Source: an uncultured Collinsella sp.
GTDB lineage: Bacteria > Actinomycetota > Coriobacteriia > Coriobacteriales > Coriobacteriaceae
DNA length: 11,233 nucleotides
Assembly (NCBI GenBank): GCA_902465115.1
Contig: CABQMC010000035.1
Coordinates: 1-11,233, forward strand
Direction: 5' to 3'
The notes under the pieces: generated by a model
Told to the model about the DNA's origin: nothing
Seen by the model: only the letters and a program-made list of their open reading frames with translations
Databases searched by the model: none
Shown: positions 1 to 7,048 of the stretch, piece by piece
Position numbering within the stretch: the stretch's first letter is position 1
Layout: each line of letters begins with the position of its first letter
Translations under genes and position numbers: made by a program

Positions 1-1
1 G

Positions 2-55
2 TACCTGGACATCAACACCCTCAAGGGCGACCCCAACGACGGAGACGACGAGTAG
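2..55 (+). CDS. C-terminal end of an unidentified gene (partial)
   Basis: An open frame enters from the left edge and ends at TAG 53-55. Only 17 codons are present, reading YLDINTLKGDPNDGDDE, with an acidic tail. A hairpin followed by a T-run begins 33 bp after the stop, which supports a real plus-strand gene end. The stretch is too short to assign a function or family, so the call rests on the open frame, its GC-rich third positions and the downstream terminator. Confidence 0.5.
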   Translation, partial: YLDINTLKGDPNDGDDE

Positions 56-88
56 CGAGAGCTGAAGGCGGCCGCAGGATCCCGCATC

Positions 89-115
89 CAGCACCGGCTT
101 CTAAGTGCTGTTTTG
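89..115 (+). terminator. Probable intrinsic terminator after the left-edge gene
   Basis: CAGCAC (89-94) pairs perfectly with GTGCTG (105-110) across a 10-nt loop and is followed at once by TTTTG. The stem is short, so it is a modest terminator, but it lies just downstream of the stop codon at 53-55 in the right orientation. Confidence 0.5.
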
Positions 116-387
116 TCATCCAGCCACACTTTTCCGAAGTTTTAAGGTGCCTATTTCGACACTTTTCCGGATGAAAGCCGAATAATCACTTGGGAAACTA
201 ACGCCGTTCACGCGTCATTTCGCAGGCGGCGTTTGATTTCCGTCCGTACACGCTGATAGACTTCCTCTTGCCCGCAAGGAGTGGGCGCGTTTTATCCAGA
301 GTCGGGGTAGAGAGTTGGCTCCACGATCCCGACGCCAACCGGCCAAGAGGCACGGTGGCCCTGCCAACATCGATGAAAGGAGTCCGT
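116..387. other. Intergenic region between the left-edge gene and the 388 gene
   Basis: No gene is supported here. The stretch holds a direct repeat ACACTTTTCCG at 126-136 and 159-169. The second copy continues as GGATG and resembles the right arm plus linker of the 62-bp hairpin repeats found further right in the window, so it may be a relic of that family. The end of the region carries the ribosome binding site AAAGGAG (376-382) for the 388 gene. No convincing promoter was found. Confidence 0.5.
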
Positions 388-1140
388 ATGGACAATTTCT
401 CCGTGCGCAGCGAGCGCAACTTCCACAACCTGACAGCCAAGCCAAAACGAATGCATCTTCTGGACAAGCCGAACGGCTACGCCTCGGCCATGGTCAAGAG
501 CAGGCTCTCCCACCAGATGCGCTTTACGGTGCAGAAACTCGAGGAAGAGCTTTGCACTACCGGCAATCCGCACGTACTGCAGATTCAGCTGCTCGGAGAC
601 GACTCGCACGAGCCGTCTAGCTGGAAGCTCTTTGCCGACGGCGCGTGTGTCGCAAGCGGGTCCGGAGCCTTTGCCCGCGAGTGCTTCTGCGAGGGCGCTA
701 AGGTATTCCTGGATCTGTGCCGCAACGCCGTCGACGCGGCCGAACTGCGCCAGTGGAGCCAGAGGGAGTACGAGCTGTTGAGTGCCGTGCGCGGGATAGC
801 GGGGGGGTGTAGGAACAGAAGCCTCATGACGGTGGCCTCAGCTGGAATGACGTATCGCTCGATAAATGATCTCAACAACGTAGCCGATGCGCCGCATTTC
901 ACCTCAAAGGCATTGAGCAATCGGGCGGCGTCCAGCATTTCTTTGATATCCCCAATTGATTGTTCCGAGAAAGTCTCTTCATGTCCTTATAATCGCCCTT
1001 ACGAGAAACGTGGACGAGACAGGCGTCCATATGCCGTCTCTAAACTAACGAGCCGTTCGCGGAAAGAACATCTGGCTAGCATGGGCCAAAGATATACTGG
1101 TATCGCTGCAACAATTATGGAAGATCGGCACCACCAATGA
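388..1140 (+). CDS. Hypothetical protein with an anomalous C-terminal half
   Basis: I do not recognise this protein. ATG 388 was chosen over ATG 268 because AAAGGAG lies 5 nt upstream of it, giving 250 residues. The first ~138 residues use GC-ending codons like the neighbours and read as a plausible small soluble protein, with a basic N-terminus and a central stretch LFADGACVASGSGAFARE. From about residue 139, at a run of seven G (801-807), codon use changes sharply: AGA, AGG, ATA, CTA and TGT become common and the protein turns Ser/Arg-rich without clear structure. A one-base change in the G-run in either direction leads to a stop within a few codons. The true product may therefore be the short N-terminal protein, with the tail a spurious read-through of decayed DNA. 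The stop (TGA 1138-1140) overlaps the next ATG by 4 bp, which could be coincidental. Confidence 0.5.
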   Translation: MDNFSVRSERNFHNLTAKPKRMHLLDKPNGYASAMVKSRLSHQMRFTVQKLEEELCTTGNPHVLQIQLLGDDSHEPSSWKLFADGACVASGSGAFARECFCEGAKVFLDLCRNAVDAAELRQWSQREYELLSAVRGIAGGCRNRSLMTVASAGMTYRSINDLNNVADAPHFTSKALSNRAASSISLISPIDCSEKVSSCPYNRPYEKRGRDRRPYAVSKLTSRSRKEHLASMGQRYTGIAATIMEDRHHQ

Positions 1141-2918
1141 CCTCCTTGAAATTCTCCAGGCGCTTCGCGCTTAGCCTGCTCGCCTCGCTGTCCGCCACCG
1201 TAGCGCTTGCTTTGCCCTCAACCGCCCTAGCCGCGTCGGACCCGAACCCGCCCAGCATCTCCAACGTGACGATATCCGCGACGACAGTCACGGCCGGCTC
1301 CACGCTGCATGTCGGCTATAGCGTCGATGACCCTGACGGGGTACGGTCCGTCACGCCCATAGTTGAAGTCGTTGTCGAAAACGATACCGGAGACCATGGA
1401 ATCAGTTCCCGTCTCGCCTTCTCGTCGACCGGCAACACGACCGCGGGCTTCGATATCTCCACCTCCCCGAGCGACCGGCCCTGCCGGTACCGGATCATCG
1501 GCCTCGGCGTGACCGATAGTCTTGGATGGGTTACCGATGTCTACGACACGACGTATGCCGAGGAGAAGGGGCTCGACTGTCCGACCTTCACCACCGACCC
1601 CCTCGAGTATGAGGTGACCGAGGGACCCGAGGACCAAAACCCGCCGACCGTGTCCTCCGTGTCGCTCTCGAGCAGGGAGGTCGCAACCGGTGCCGACTTC
1701 CACATCTCTTGGACCGTCTCCGATGCCGACGGCGTTCGCTCCGTTTCCCCCATACTGCGGCAGGGCTGGGAGAATTCGGACGACGGCTGCTCTGTTTCGT
1801 CAGCCTATTATCACGGAGGCTCGTCTATCGACGGGTTTGACCTCACATTCGACAGCAATAGGATCGGAAGGCACAGGCTGATCGGCCTTTCGGTCACCGA
1901 TGGCCTAGGGTTCGAGACCGATGTGTACGAGAGTTCCTACGCCAGGGCCAACGGCATTTCGGGCGCGACTTTCTCGGTTGGCGACCCGAGCGAGCTGTGC
2001 TTCGAGGTGACCGGCAGCGTGATCGACCGGAACCCGCCCACGGTCTCGAACGTTTCCATCTCCGCGAAGAGGGTCCCCGTCGGCGGGATCCTCCGTATCT
2101 ATTGCAATGTAGGCGACGCGGACGGCGTAAAGTCTGTCTCCCCGATCCTCGGCGACCCCGGCTATGTCGAGGACCCGAACTCTTTAAAGACCCGCAAAAC
2201 GTTGAGCTGCAGCTACGATGCGGCAAGGGGCTATATCGAAATCGAGTTCCCCACGTCGCTCTCGATGGGCTCGTTTGAAATCCAAGCCCTCGCGGTCCTC
2301 GACAAGACGGGCCACGAGACCTTCGTCTACAGCTCCGCCTACGCCGAGCGTAACGGCAAGACCGGCGTTCAGACCTTTGATGTCGACGACGCGGGGGACG
2401 TCACCTTCGACGTGACCGCTCCGCTGTATGCCGCCACCAAGGGCGACGGGCAGGCGTATGCAAAGGACGGCGAGGCCGGTCTGACCTTCCGCTTCAGCGG
2501 TCCTCTCGATGAGTTCACGCGTCTCCTCGTGGACGGAACTGAGGTCTCCGCCGAGAACTACACCGCAACCAGGGGCAGCACGATTATCGAGCTCAGGCCG
2601 TCCTACCTGGACACGCTCGCCGCCGGCGGACACACCGTCACGGCCGTCTGGAAGGACGGGACGGCGACCGATGCGTCCTTCACCGTGGAGGGGAAGGTAG
2701 ATTCACCCGGCGACAACAAAAGTGATCCCGCCACTCCTGAAAAGGACGCCGACGAGGCGGCTACAAAAAAGTCGGGACGCACGACAACCGATGAACCAAA
2801 GCTCGCTGCAACCGGCGACTCCACTTGGATGGCCAGCATCGCATTGGCCATGGCGGCCACGGCCTGCTTCACGGCAGCGAGAAGGCTTGAGCCCAAGCAG
2901 CATAGGCACGAACAGTAG
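1137..2918 (+). CDS. Secreted, sortase-anchored surface protein with three Ig-like repeats
   Basis: This 593-residue protein is exported and probably attached to the cell wall. A signal peptide spans residues 1-32 (basic start, hydrophobic core, cleavage near ALA-A). Three related ~130-residue domains follow at about 35-163, 166-292 and 297-427. Each opens with D-x-NPP-(S/T)-(I/V)-S, carries DGV(R/K)SV(S/T)PI, and closes with a (T/F)-x-VY-x-x-x-YA-x-x-x-G motif. Each domain has two cysteines (116/148, 218/288, 323/358). A different beta-rich domain covers ~428-518. A Lys/Asp/Glu/Thr-rich stalk leads to the sorting signal: LAATG-D (556-561), a hydrophobic segment (563-580) and a basic tail. 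LAATG departs from canonical LPXTG. The ligand is unknown; adhesion or surface display is an inference. The ribosome binding site is weak (GGAAG, 13 nt from ATG), and TTG 1146 is an alternative start. Confidence 0.88.
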   Translation: MTSLKFSRRFALSLLASLSATVALALPSTALAASDPNPPSISNVTISATTVTAGSTLHVGYSVDDPDGVRSVTPIVEVVVENDTGDHGISSRLAFSSTGNTTAGFDISTSPSDRPCRYRIIGLGVTDSLGWVTDVYDTTYAEEKGLDCPTFTTDPLEYEVTEGPEDQNPPTVSSVSLSSREVATGADFHISWTVSDADGVRSVSPILRQGWENSDDGCSVSSAYYHGGSSIDGFDLTFDSNRIGRHRLIGLSVTDGLGFETDVYESSYARANGISGATFSVGDPSELCFEVTGSVIDRNPPTVSNVSISAKRVPVGGILRIYCNVGDADGVKSVSPILGDPGYVEDPNSLKTRKTLSCSYDAARGYIEIEFPTSLSMGSFEIQALAVLDKTGHETFVYSSAYAERNGKTGVQTFDVDDAGDVTFDVTAPLYAATKGDGQAYAKDGEAGLTFRFSGPLDEFTRLLVDGTEVSAENYTATRGSTIIELRPSYLDTLAAGGHTVTAVWKDGTATDASFTVEGKVDSPGDNKSDPATPEKDADEAATKKSGRTTTDEPKLAATGDSTWMASIALAMAATACFTAARRLEPKQHRHEQ

Positions 2919-3100
2919 CTCAAAGCGAACTCAACTGGGAAGGGCAGATGGATAGCCGTCCTTCTCTTATAATCAACCCAATCCGCTGAAATGCAATCAG
3001 TTAACGAGTTTCGCCAGACGCTCGGCCTCTACCCCGCTCTAGCAAGCCACCAGGCGATGAGATAATGCCCACGACTATCAACGTAAGCAAGGAGCGCGCT
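2919..3100. promoter_or_regulatory. Intergenic region with a possible promoter for the 3101 gene
   Basis: A perfect TATAAT lies at 2968-2973, about 130 bp before the next start codon. No good -35 hexamer is visible at 16-18 bp spacing, so the promoter call is weak. Just upstream, AAGG (2940-2943) and CCTT (2960-2963) could close a poor imperfect hairpin followed by CTCTT, a possible weak terminator for the surface protein gene. Confidence 0.25.
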
Positions 3101-4336
3101 ATGGCAGACAACGAGACCAAACCCTCGGCGAACGACGGCCGAGAGGAGCTCGTGGCAAAACAGCTCGCATCGACCAAAATCCACCTCGCGCTCACTCAGA
3201 AGCGGGTGGACGTCTCCGGCGCCATCAAGCTACCGCTCGAGCGAATTCCCCAACTCGGCGTGGCGTTCGCCTCGCTCCCCTCGATGTTTCGCACCGTCAC
3301 CAACACGGTGAGCGTGCCCACGCTGCTCCAGGCGACTGACAAATATGGTAACCCGCTCGATCCGTCGAAACTCAACTCGTTCAAGGACGGCAGCGGTCTC
3401 ACAGGGGGCTACCGCGACGCCGCCAAGGGCCTTGGGCAGGCGCGCTTCCACGTAGTCGAGGGCGACATCGCCACGAGCGTCACGCAGGTGCCTTACGATC
3501 CAACATCGCTATTCATGGCAGCCGCAATCACGCAGATAAACCAAAAGCTCGACTCCATCCAGGAGTCCGTCGACGAAATGTTCGAGTACATGCGTCAGCG
3601 CGACAAGGCCAACATGCGTGGCAACCTCAAGACGCTCGCAGACATCCTCAACGGTTACGGACTCAACTACGGCAACGCCACCTACATGGCAAACGCCCAT
3701 ATGAAGGTGCTCGACATCAAGCAGTCGTCCGCGCAGGACATGGAACTCTTCCGCTCGCAGGCACAGGCAGATCTGAAAAAGAAAGGGTTCATCGAGGTGC
3801 GAGACGGCTTGGGCAGACGCCTCGACAAGGTGCTCGACTACCTCAAAGACTGCCAGCTCGCCACCTACATCCACGCGTTCTCGCTGTTCCTCGAACCCAT
3901 GCTCGCCCAGAACTTCGAGCCCGCAAAGCTCGCGGACGCCACTGCGAAGATCGAGGCTGATTCGATCGCGTACCGCGAGCTCTACACCGACTGCTACAAC
4001 GCACTCGAAGCGGGGGCTGTCGACACCGTCGATGCGGCACTGCTGGGCGGTATCGCGTCCGCGGGCAAATTGCTCGGTCACGCCATCGCAAAGACCCCCG
4101 TGGGCGACCATACACTCATCGACGAGGCGCTCGAAGGCGCAGGAGAGAGCATCGGAAAGTTCAACGACAAGCAATCCGAGAAACTCCTCGAAAAGCTCCA
4201 TCAGGCAAAGACGCCCGACGTCACGCCGTTCAAGCAGAGCGTAAAGGAGATCGACACCCTCTACAACCGCCCCGCGCAGATCGCCGTGGACGCCGAGAAC
4301 GTCTACATCTTGCCTGCCAAGCAGCAGGAAGAGTAA
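3101..4336 (+). CDS. Conserved helical protein of unknown function
   Basis: The start at ATG 3101 is preferred over ATG 3065 because AAGGAG sits 6 nt upstream; this gives 411 residues. There is no signal peptide. The protein is mostly helical, with a probable coiled coil at ~141-172 (MAAAITQINQKLDSIQES and onward). A Gly/Ala-rich, mildly hydrophobic segment lies at ~308-331 (ALLGGIASAGKLLGHAIA). From memory, the core pattern (LFMA-A-x-x-x-I-x-x-KLD-x-IQ, then G-x-L-x-x-L-x-DIL-N-Y and later VLDIKQ) matches an uncharacterised family of about 400 residues scattered in gut Firmicutes and Actinobacteria. No enzymatic motif is visible. It has its own intergenic region upstream and ends 41 bp from the convergent exonuclease gene, so it is probably monocistronic. 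A membrane- or complex-associated role is possible but only inferred. Confidence 0.85.
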   Translation: MADNETKPSANDGREELVAKQLASTKIHLALTQKRVDVSGAIKLPLERIPQLGVAFASLPSMFRTVTNTVSVPTLLQATDKYGNPLDPSKLNSFKDGSGLTGGYRDAAKGLGQARFHVVEGDIATSVTQVPYDPTSLFMAAAITQINQKLDSIQESVDEMFEYMRQRDKANMRGNLKTLADILNGYGLNYGNATYMANAHMKVLDIKQSSAQDMELFRSQAQADLKKKGFIEVRDGLGRRLDKVLDYLKDCQLATYIHAFSLFLEPMLAQNFEPAKLADATAKIEADSIAYRELYTDCYNALEAGAVDTVDAALLGGIASAGKLLGHAIAKTPVGDHTLIDEALEGAGESIGKFNDKQSEKLLEKLHQAKTPDVTPFKQSVKEIDTLYNRPAQIAVDAENVYILPAKQQEE

Positions 4337-4377
4337 CGATACGCAACAGGCACGCGCCATGCAGACAGCTAACGCCC

Positions 4378-5112
4378 CTACCTTCCCGCCGCCTTCAGCT
4401 TCAGCAGCAGGTCGCCCAGCTCGGGGCACTTGCTAGAAAGGCGCGTCTGAGCTCGCTCGCCCATCCCCCACCGCTGGCGGACTTCCTGGGCGCGCGGGCT
4501 CACGCGGTAGCCCCCGTCCATCACCTGCTTGAGCAGCTTGGCGGTCACGTGCGCATCGGCAAGGGCGCTGTGGGCGTGACCCGTCGACTCGTCGAACTCG
4601 ATGCCAAACCACGTCGCCGCGTCACTCAAAGAGACGCACCCGTGGCTGCCCACGTCCATGATCGAGGTGTAAAACGCCTGCAGGTCGGCCCAGTCCGTAG
4701 GAAATGCGGAAAGATCGATGTGCTTTGTCTGGCACTCGGTCAAAAGCTGTCGACGGTCCGCCCCGCTCCAGCAAACTACCTGTGCGGAGTAGCGACCGAT
4801 CCAATCGCTGAGCCTTTTGATTACCATGTAGAGCGGATCGGCCATCGCAGTGTCCACGGCCGATATCCCCGTAAGCTCGCGGACGGAAAACGCAACGCCT
4901 TCGGTAAATTCCGTCTGCACAAACTGCGAGAACTCGCCCATAACGCTGCCGTGGTAATCGAGCTTGACGGCGCCGACCTCGATAATCTCATTGCGCAGCC
5001 CACGTCGCTGGCGCTGCTTTGGCACCGGCGCAAACTCAAAGTCCAGCACAATCTGGCGCGCAAAGTTCGTCGTATCGATAGCCGAGATACACGGCGTCTT
5101 TTCAGCTGACAC
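4378..5112 (-). CDS. DEDDh-type 3'-5' exonuclease (DNA Pol III epsilon/RNase T superfamily)
   Basis: This 244-residue protein is predicted to remove nucleotides from the 3' end of DNA or RNA with two metal ions. Motif ExoI is VLDFEF (D24, E26), ExoII lies in WSGADRRQL (D119), and ExoIIIepsilon is H181-S-A-L-A-D186; together these supply all five DEDDh residues. The domain fills residues ~20-197. A short basic C-terminal extension follows, with no polymerase, BRCT or helicase module, so it is a stand-alone exonuclease rather than a classic polymerase subunit. The start is GTG 5112, with GGAGAAAGG 8 nt upstream. It converges on the 3101-4336 gene with 41 bp between and no evident terminator there. 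A strong minus-strand terminator at 5275-5321 separates it from the ATPase gene upstream, so it is probably transcribed alone. The substrate cannot be read from the sequence. Confidence 0.92.
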   Translation of the reverse strand: MSAEKTPCISAIDTTNFARQIVLDFEFAPVPKQRQRRGLRNEIIEVGAVKLDYHGSVMGEFSQFVQTEFTEGVAFSVRELTGISAVDTAMADPLYMVIKRLSDWIGRYSAQVVCWSGADRRQLLTECQTKHIDLSAFPTDWADLQAFYTSIMDVGSHGCVSLSDAATWFGIEFDESTGHAHSALADAHVTAKLLKQVMDGGYRVSPRAQEVRQRWGMGERAQTRLSSKCPELGDLLLKLKAAGR

Positions 5113-5274
5113 GGTTAGGGCCTTTCTCCGTCAACTGCCGTTTGCTACATAGGCGGCTACATTGCCGTAAGGATAGGCGCCCGTGCGGACATGAAAGCGG
5201 GGCGCAATACCATGCGCTGGTCGCACGCCATGCAGACGGCCCCAAGAGAATCGCCCGCTCTATTCAAATGCATG

Positions 5275-5321
5275 AAAAAGATTTGGGCCCGGTGACTTGA
5301 ATCAGCGGTCATCCCGGGCCC
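5275..5321 (-). terminator. Intrinsic terminator, minus strand
   Basis: GGGCCCGG (5285-5292) pairs perfectly with CCGGGCCC (5314-5321). The stem is extended by TGAC (5293-5296)/GTCA (5308-5311) past a 2-nt bulge. Read on the minus strand the stem is followed by AAATCTTTTT. The plus-strand exit lacks a T-run, so it works for minus-strand transcripts. It would end transcripts of the DUF4143 ATPase gene (stop at 5568) or of the short ORF at 5323-5412. Confidence 0.75.
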
Positions 5322-5322
5322 A

Positions 5323-5412
5323 TCAGAGCTCGTAGAGCTCTTGGTTGCTTTGGTCTCGCTCTTCACGGCGCTTATCGAACTTTCCGAGGCACTCAAGCAG
5401 CATTCGAAGCAT
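5323..5412 (-). CDS. Possible 29-residue small protein next to a terminator
   Basis: A minus-strand ORF runs from ATG 5412 to TGA 5325-5323 and encodes a 29-residue, charged, helical-looking peptide (starts MLRMLLECLGKFDKRR). Its stop lies 2 bp from the stem of the minus-strand terminator, which fits a real gene end. There is no clear ribosome binding site, and the initiator overlaps another tiny frame. Reading the same DNA on the plus strand gives a hydrophobic peptide, so coding strand and reality are both uncertain. It may simply lie in the 3' untranslated region of the ATPase transcript. Confidence 0.2.
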   Translation of the reverse strand: MLRMLLECLGKFDKRREERDQSNQELYEL

Positions 5413-5567
5413 AACAAGTCGCTGCCATTAAGACACTGACCTCTTGACCAAGCAACAGCGCTGCCCAGCTATCACCCTTGGGCTGCCGTCAACTTTATTC
5501 TATCCGCGAGCATCTGGTTTACCAAATGGATTTTCGGTAAAGGAAGCACGGCACGCCCGCAAAACCA

Positions 5568-6863
5568 CTACGCCCCAAGTGCCGCCATGGGAATCACCGC
5601 CACGCCGTCGTCGCGTGTGTAGGCAATACTCCCCTTTCCAACCACGACCGCCAAAAACGCCGGCGCGGCATTCTGGGCGGCAGGATTGGAGAGCACTTTC
5701 CTCTCCAGCGCCTTGAGATTTCTCGCTCCATCGTCTGCTTTCGCATCACTCAGCTTGACCTCGATGGCTCCCCAGCGCCCGTCGTGCTCAACGATCAGAT
5801 CGACCTCAAGGCCCTTCTCATCTCGGAAATAATGGACACTGTTGTCGACACCGCCGTAGGTGGAAAGGAACACGCGCACGTCGCGCAGGACGAGATTCTC
5901 AAAGAGCATCCCCAGCGTTTGCATATCGCCAAGCAGCCGCTCAGGGGTAGCCCCCAGCAACGCCGCCGCAAGTGACGGGTCACAGAAGTAGCGCTTGGGG
6001 CGCACGCGAACGCGGGCCTTCGAGCGCATGGGCGGCTCCCATCCGCAGAGGTCCTCGGTCAGCTTGAGCCTGTTGAAGAGGTCCAAGTACGCAGCGATGG
6101 TCCTCTCGTCGGGGCCCGCCTCACCGTACGAGGCATCCTTTACGAGCGTCTTGTACGTGACAGCCTGGCTCTCGTTCATGGCAAGAGCTCGCAAAAGGCC
6201 GTGTGCAAGCTCGGACGACATGCCCTCGTCCAGCACGTTGACGTCGAGCACCGAGTGCACGTACTGGCTTGCCGTCTCTCGCGCAAGATCTTCCGAAAGC
6301 CCAAGATTTGCAGGCCAACCGCCCCTGCAGCACCAGCGGGCGACGTCATCCACCGTGCTCTCGCGACGCTGAGGGGCAAAATCCTCGCCCTTAAAGAGGC
6401 TTGCCAGTGACACGAGCGGCTCGCCGTCGCCCGACTCACACAGGGCCATGGGGCGCATTGACAGACGGGCGATCCTACCCGTGCCGGAATGACGAACATG
6501 GCTGCGCTCCTCGCTTTTGAGCGCGGTCGAGCCCGTGAGCAAAAGTGTCCCCCGTTCGTTGCCGCTCGCGTCCACGAAACGCCGGGCGGCATCCCAAACC
6601 TCGGGCACCTCCTGCCATTCATCGACCAGGTGTGGCGCATCGCCGATGAGCGCCAGGCTTGGGTCGACCTCTGCCGCCGCACGCTGCGCAGGCTCATCGA
6701 GCCTGGAGACGCTCGCCGAGCGAGAGAGCGCCGTCCAGGTCTTGCCGCACCATTTGGGGCCGTTGATCTCCACACAGCCAAACGCCCGCATAAGGGTGTC
6801 GAGGCGCTCCTCTATGAGCCGGGGCCTATATCCCTTTTGGGTCAATCTCTTTGGTGCATCCAT
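5568..6863 (-). CDS. AAA+ ATPase with C-terminal DUF4143 nuclease-like domain
   Basis: This 431-residue protein has an N-terminal AAA_14 ATPase domain (~17-150). It shows Walker A G35-PKWCGKT42, Walker B LVDEW (D81, E82), the sensor-like stretch LLLTGS (107-112) and the family signature GTGRIARLSMRPM (127-139). A helical linker follows. The C-terminal DUF4143 region has a PD-(D/E)XK-like pattern: E322 in FENLV, D355 in EVDLI, and E368-V-K370 in AIEVK. Family members are common in gut anaerobes and archaea, often annotated only as ATP-binding protein; their biological role is not established. ATP-driven DNA binding or cleavage is an inference. The start at ATG 6863 has GAGAGGG upstream with a rather long 10-nt spacer. 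Directly upstream lies an array of five 23-bp repeats, a probable control region. It is on the same strand as the 7049-8440 ATPase gene, 185 bp downstream of it. Confidence 0.9.
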   Translation of the reverse strand: MDAPKRLTQKGYRPRLIEERLDTLMRAFGCVEINGPKWCGKTWTALSRSASVSRLDEPAQRAAAEVDPSLALIGDAPHLVDEWQEVPEVWDAARRFVDASGNERGTLLLTGSTALKSEERSHVRHSGTGRIARLSMRPMALCESGDGEPLVSLASLFKGEDFAPQRRESTVDDVARWCCRGGWPANLGLSEDLARETASQYVHSVLDVNVLDEGMSSELAHGLLRALAMNESQAVTYKTLVKDASYGEAGPDERTIAAYLDLFNRLKLTEDLCGWEPPMRSKARVRVRPKRYFCDPSLAAALLGATPERLLGDMQTLGMLFENLVLRDVRVFLSTYGGVDNSVHYFRDEKGLEVDLIVEHDGRWGAIEVKLSDAKADDGARNLKALERKVLSNPAAQNAAPAFLAVVVGKGSIAYTRDDGVAVIPMAALGA

Positions 6864-6899
6864 AGACGGCCGTCCCTCTCTATCATGCGATATGCGAAA

Positions 6900-6997
6900 T
6901 TACGCCATTCTCAATGCTGATTTTACGCTACTTTCAATGTAGTTTTTACGCCATGACAGATGTAGTTTTTACGCCATTTTCATTGAAGGTTTTACGC
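6900..6997. repeat. Array of 23-bp direct repeats upstream of the DUF4143 ATPase gene
   Basis: TTACGC occurs at 6900, 6923, 6946, 6969 and 6992, always exactly 23 bp apart. Between the hexamers the units share further bases, typically CATTYTCAATG followed by TAGTT. That makes four full degenerate units plus a fifth start. The array ends 37 bp before ATG 6863 of the minus-strand ATPase gene and lies after the stop of the neighbouring ATPase gene. A 23-bp period is about two helix turns, so a protein could load the units on one face of the DNA. This looks like an operator or iteron-like site; which protein binds it is unknown. Confidence 0.85.
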
Positions 6998-7048
6998 TTG
7001 GCATCCTTAGCGCGACCCATTCCGAGCATCAAATCAGAGCGCGCTTGG

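Larger units (their letters stand above)
5113..5567. other. Gap between exonuclease and DUF4143 ATPase genes
   Basis: No conventional gene is supported in these 455 bp. The gap holds the ribosome binding site of the exonuclease gene (5121-5129), a strong minus-strand terminator (5275-5321), and a short minus-strand ORF ending next to that terminator (5323-5412). The stretch 5440-5567 shows nothing I can interpret. Confidence 0.5.

Noticed and set aside
268..387. In-frame extension of the 388 gene to ATG 268
   Set aside because: ATG 388 has AAAGGAG 5 nt upstream, while ATG 268 has no comparable site and the extra 40 residues do not look like a conserved domain.
3065..3100. In-frame extension of the 3101 gene to ATG 3065
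   Set aside because: AAGGAG lies 6 nt before ATG 3101; the upstream start lacks a ribosome binding site.
3509..4429. Long minus-strand open frame opposite the 3101-4336 gene
   Set aside because: It is a shadow of GC-rich codons; the plus-strand frame has a ribosome binding site, a family-like sequence and a convergent gene boundary.
4350..5240. 12-bp direct repeat CGCCATGCAGAC, with a similar flank, on both sides of the exonuclease gene (4355-4366 and 5226-5237), suggesting a mobile cassette
   Set aside because: Exact 12-bp matches are expected by chance in a GC-rich window this long, and there is no integrase or other mobility signal.
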